Source: Syntrophomonas zehnderi OL-4 (GTDB taxonomy: Bacteria; Bacillota; Syntrophomonadia; Syntrophomonadales; Syntrophomonadaceae). From it: 64,000 nucleotides of DNA. Position 1 is the stretch's first letter; the number at the start of each line of letters is the position of its first letter. Position numbers and translations under genes: made by a program. The notes beneath the pieces were generated by a model. That model saw only the letters and a program-made list of their open reading frames with translations. It ran no database searches and was not told the origin of the DNA. Of the stretch, positions 61,877 through 64,000 are shown in pieces. The DNA lies in assembly GCF_000983115.1 (NCBI RefSeq), contig NZ_CGIH01000020.1, forward strand, positions 1-64,000. Reading direction: 5' to 3'.

Positions 61877-63250
61877 TTGAGTACTTACATGGAGGAATAC
61901 AAACGAAAATTAATCACTGCTGAGCAAGCCGCTAAATTGGTACAATCCGGTGATTTAGTCGACTATGGGGTTTTCAATTCCAAACCAGTCGATTTTGACA
62001 TTGCCTTGGCAGAACGGGTCGGAGAGCTGGAAAATGTGGGTATCCGCGGGACTGCGAGTGTACCCCCAATTCCCCAGGTAGCTGTAAAGGATCCTACCCA
62101 TAAATCATTTTATTATTATAGCTGGTATTTTACAGCTTTAGATCGTGCCTTGGCCCCCCACCAACTGGTAAACCACGTGCCGGCCAACTTTAGTGAAGGC
62201 TATATACTGCTTTCCAGACCAATGGAGCGTTATCTTCCTTATTGGCCCGAAGTTTGGGTTGCCCAGACCTGCCCCATGGACGAACACGGTAATTTTAATT
62301 TCGGAATCGGCAACGCTCATAATAGAGCCTTAGCCCTGCAGAGCAAACGGGTCGCAATCGTAGAAGTCAACGAAAATATGCCGCGCTGTCTCGGTGGTGA
62401 AGGTGAATATGTCAATATAAGCGAAATTGATTATATCATTGAAGGAACGAATCAGCCGTTATTCTGTACCCCCCCTGATGCACCGGCTACTCCGGCTGAA
62501 GAGAAAATTGCCGAACTGGTGATGGAAGAAATCCATGATGGTTGTTTGATTCAGTTGGGAATAGGTTCGCTGCCCAACTATCTGGGTAATATGATTGCCA
62601 AATCCGGACTTAAGGATCTGGGTGTACAAACTGAAATGTTTACTTCGGCTTACATAGAGATGTATAAAAACGGCTGTATAACCAACCGTAAGAAGGCTTA
62701 TGACCGGGATAAATCCACATATACATTCTGTTATGGAACTCAGGAAACGTATGATTTCTTGGATAATAATCCCCAGTGTGGCTCCTGCACATCCATCTAT
62801 ACCAATCTGCCTTTCCGTATATCTATGCATGACAATGTTATCTCCTTAAATAATATTGTCGAGGTAGACTTGATGGGGCAGGTATGTTCCGAGTCATCAG
62901 GACTGCGTCAGATTTCCGGAGCCGGCGGACAGCTGGACTGGACTCAGGGAGCTTTCCACTCCATGGGCGGTAAGGGCTTCCTGGCTTTTACATCTACTTA
63001 TACTGACAAGGAAGGCAATGTAAAATCCCGCATCAATCCTATGCTTACTCCGGGATCCATCGTTACCGTCCCCCGTCATGTGGTTCACCATCTGGTAACT
63101 GAAAACGGAATAATCTGCATGAAGGGCAGATCTATTTGGGGTATGACCGAAGGCCTCATCAGCCTGGCTGATGAGAGATTCCGCGATGAACTGGTCAAAG
63201 AAGCCCATAAGATGGGCATTTGGTCACGTACCAATAAGACCTTCTTATAG
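61877..63250 (+). CDS. Acetyl-CoA hydrolase / CoA-transferase family protein
   Basis: This 457-residue enzyme of the 4-hydroxybutyrate/butyryl-CoA:acetate CoA-transferase family (cat1-like) moves CoA between acyl groups. IQLGIGSLPNYLG binds CoA, and the following VQTEMFTSAYIEMYKNG contains the catalytic Glu (TEM). ISGAGGQLDWTQGAFHSMGGKGFLAF and HHLVTENGIICMKGRS are family blocks. It starts on TTG behind GAGGAGGGA. With the ligase, ALDH and ADH genes it fits short-chain acid/alcohol fermentation. Two terminators follow. Confidence 0.9.
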   Translation: MSTYMEEYKRKLITAEQAAKLVQSGDLVDYGVFNSKPVDFDIALAERVGELENVGIRGTASVPPIPQVAVKDPTHKSFYYYSWYFTALDRALAPHQLVNHVPANFSEGYILLSRPMERYLPYWPEVWVAQTCPMDEHGNFNFGIGNAHNRALALQSKRVAIVEVNENMPRCLGGEGEYVNISEIDYIIEGTNQPLFCTPPDAPATPAEEKIAELVMEEIHDGCLIQLGIGSLPNYLGNMIAKSGLKDLGVQTEMFTSAYIEMYKNGCITNRKKAYDRDKSTYTFCYGTQETYDFLDNNPQCGSCTSIYTNLPFRISMHDNVISLNNIVEVDLMGQVCSESSGLRQISGAGGQLDWTQGAFHSMGGKGFLAFTSTYTDKEGNVKSRINPMLTPGSIVTVPRHVVHHLVTENGIICMKGRSIWGMTEGLISLADERFRDELVKEAHKMGIWSRTNKTFL

Positions 63251-63281
63251 AAAAGACCGGCGCACAACGGATATGGATATA

Positions 63282-63321
63282 AAAAGAGGTATACCCGAAT
63301 ACTTTCGGGTATACCTCTTTT
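63282..63321 (+). terminator. First terminator after the CoA-transferase
   Basis: AAAAGAGGTATACCCGAA and its exact complement flank TACT, giving 18-bp arms that end in TTTT. Symmetrical, so usable on both strands. Confidence 0.85.
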
Positions 63322-63330
63322 GTAGCAAAA

Positions 63331-63366
63331 AAAATCCTCTTCAGCCTTGGGCTGGGGAGGATTTTT
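63331..63366 (+). terminator. Second terminator after the CoA-transferase
   Basis: AAATCCTC-TT-CAGCC pairs with GGCTG-GG-GAGGATTT across TTG, ending in TTTTT. Two strong terminators in tandem suggest tight insulation of this highly expressed type of gene. Confidence 0.85.
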
Positions 63367-63812
63367 AGATTATATGCAGGTGGCGGAGACGGGCATCGAC
63401 ATCACTTAACAAAAAAACTATACCTCTCTATATAAATACTACACTCAATGAACCAACCGCCTATTACAATTCGCTATAGAATCAGGATAACTAAAAGCTT
63501 TACTTTCTTTTAAAGATAACATAATAGTGGACGAAACAAGAAACCTCTATTTTTAAAAGGTACTATAATCTCCGCCACCTTGCTTAAATTATAAAATATT
63601 AAAAGTGATTTTTCAAGATTAAAACGGGGTTTAAATAGGTCAAAACCTGGTGGCAAGGAGTCTTTCGAGTCAGAGAATATTATTATACTGGACAAAAATA
63701 TCGTTGCAAAAAGTATTTGTATATATTAGTATTTTAACTTTAGAATTGTACTAAGGGGCAGTTTCAAGTAAAATCATGCCAAGAGGATTATTAACGAGAA
63801 GGAGGAAGTAAA
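63367..63812. other. Intergenic stretch bounded by an inverted repeat
   Basis: GGTGGCGGAGA (63379-63389) and TCTCCGCCACC (63569-63579) are exact complements 179 bp apart, around AT-rich sequence. A 61-codon minus frame (63510-63695) has no support. The repeat may mark a small foldback element. The promoter of the next gene must lie between 63600 and 63800. Confidence 0.45.
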
Positions 63813-64000
63813 GTGGAAAAGATCATGAAGGCCCTAGTCTACCATGGCCCCCACAAACTGAGCCTGGATGATGTTCCGGTACCAACGATTCAAGCCCCAG
63901 AAGATGTGATATTAAAAGTAACCCTGGCCACCCCGTGTACTTCCGACGTGCATATAGCAGAAGGCCATATCCCGTTTGTCCCTTACCCAATTATATTAGG
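63813..64000 (+). CDS. Zinc-dependent (MDR) alcohol dehydrogenase, N-terminal part
   Basis: This is the start of a medium-chain dehydrogenase cut by the window end. MKALVYHGPHKLSLDDVPVPTI is the standard N-terminal strand pair, followed by APEDVILKVTLATPCTSDVHIAEG with the catalytic zinc Cys and the second-shell Asp and His, then PYPIILG. GTG 63813 follows GAAGGAGGAAG at the ideal distance; ATG 63825 is too far from it. It likely oxidises a secondary alcohol or reduces a ketone; specificity is not visible. Confidence 0.85.
   Translation, partial: MEKIMKALVYHGPHKLSLDDVPVPTIQAPEDVILKVTLATPCTSDVHIAEGHIPFVPYPIIL

Overview
The window reads as a chromosomal segment of an anaerobic, low-to-medium G+C Firmicute of the class Clostridia, plausibly close to the Syntrophomonas group. 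This placement is inference. Supporting signs are rubrerythrin, bacteriohemerythrin, an S-layer (SLH) protein, a single-chain 1262-residue FGAM synthase, a c-di-AMP (ydaO-type) riboswitch, strong AGGAGG ribosome sites, frequent TTG/GTG starts, and a set of acyl-CoA ligase, CoA-transferase, aldehyde and alcohol dehydrogenase genes typical of fatty-acid or alcohol fermenters. I saw no rRNA, tRNA or CRISPR array. The left edge cuts an IS21-type IstB gene and the right edge cuts a zinc-type alcohol dehydrogenase gene.

Layout. 0-5 kb: IstB fragment, a PadR regulator with its promoter, an ABC-2 exporter pair, and a divergent HxlR regulator/azoreductase pair separated by a duplicated 71-bp control region. 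5-11 kb: an OFA-type MFS carrier, then metE-metF facing a LysR regulator, with a MET-box-like palindrome before metE. 11-25 kb: an accessory surface/transport block holding a membrane-anchored Ig-like protein, a FecCD-type ABC importer, a TiaS-like protein, a very large GLUG-repeat protein, an SLH protein, a MATE exporter and a DUF1002 protein. Two copies of an unassigned structured RNA leader lie in this block. 25-31 kb: a small zinc-finger protein, a sigma-54 activator followed by a palindrome and a good -24/-12 promoter in front of cheW and a chemoreceptor, a DUF6125-type protein and rubrerythrin. 32-37 kb: a c-di-AMP riboswitch leading a four-gene osmoprotectant ABC importer, then an asparagine-synthetase-like gene. 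37-50 kb: purL, a DMT permease, an RND pump without a partner, a secreted copper-amine-oxidase-N-like protein, and an aminotransferase. 50-64 kb: a nitrate/sulfonate/thiamine-precursor type ABC importer, a 7 x 72-bp tandem repeat array, ALDH and iron ADH, a degenerate CCA-transferase-like protein, hemerythrin, DegV, an acyl-CoA ligase, a CoA-transferase and the partial ADH.

Most worth a second look: (1) the paired leader RNAs at 11.5 and 16.75 kb, which share a 41-nt core with identical spacing and both end in terminator-like hairpins; (2) the osmoprotectant-binding protein whose two lobes are in circularly permuted order; (3) the asparagine-synthetase-like protein whose glutaminase Cys is replaced by Ser; (4) the sigma-54 activator with a variant GTFTGG loop next to a palindrome and -24/-12 promoter driving chemotaxis genes; (5) the CCA-transferase-like protein that has lost a catalytic aspartate; (6) the GLUG protein whose reading frame runs through its own leader terminator and lacks a signal peptide; and (7) the 72-bp hairpin repeat array. 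All calls rest on reading the sequence and family knowledge; no database search was run.
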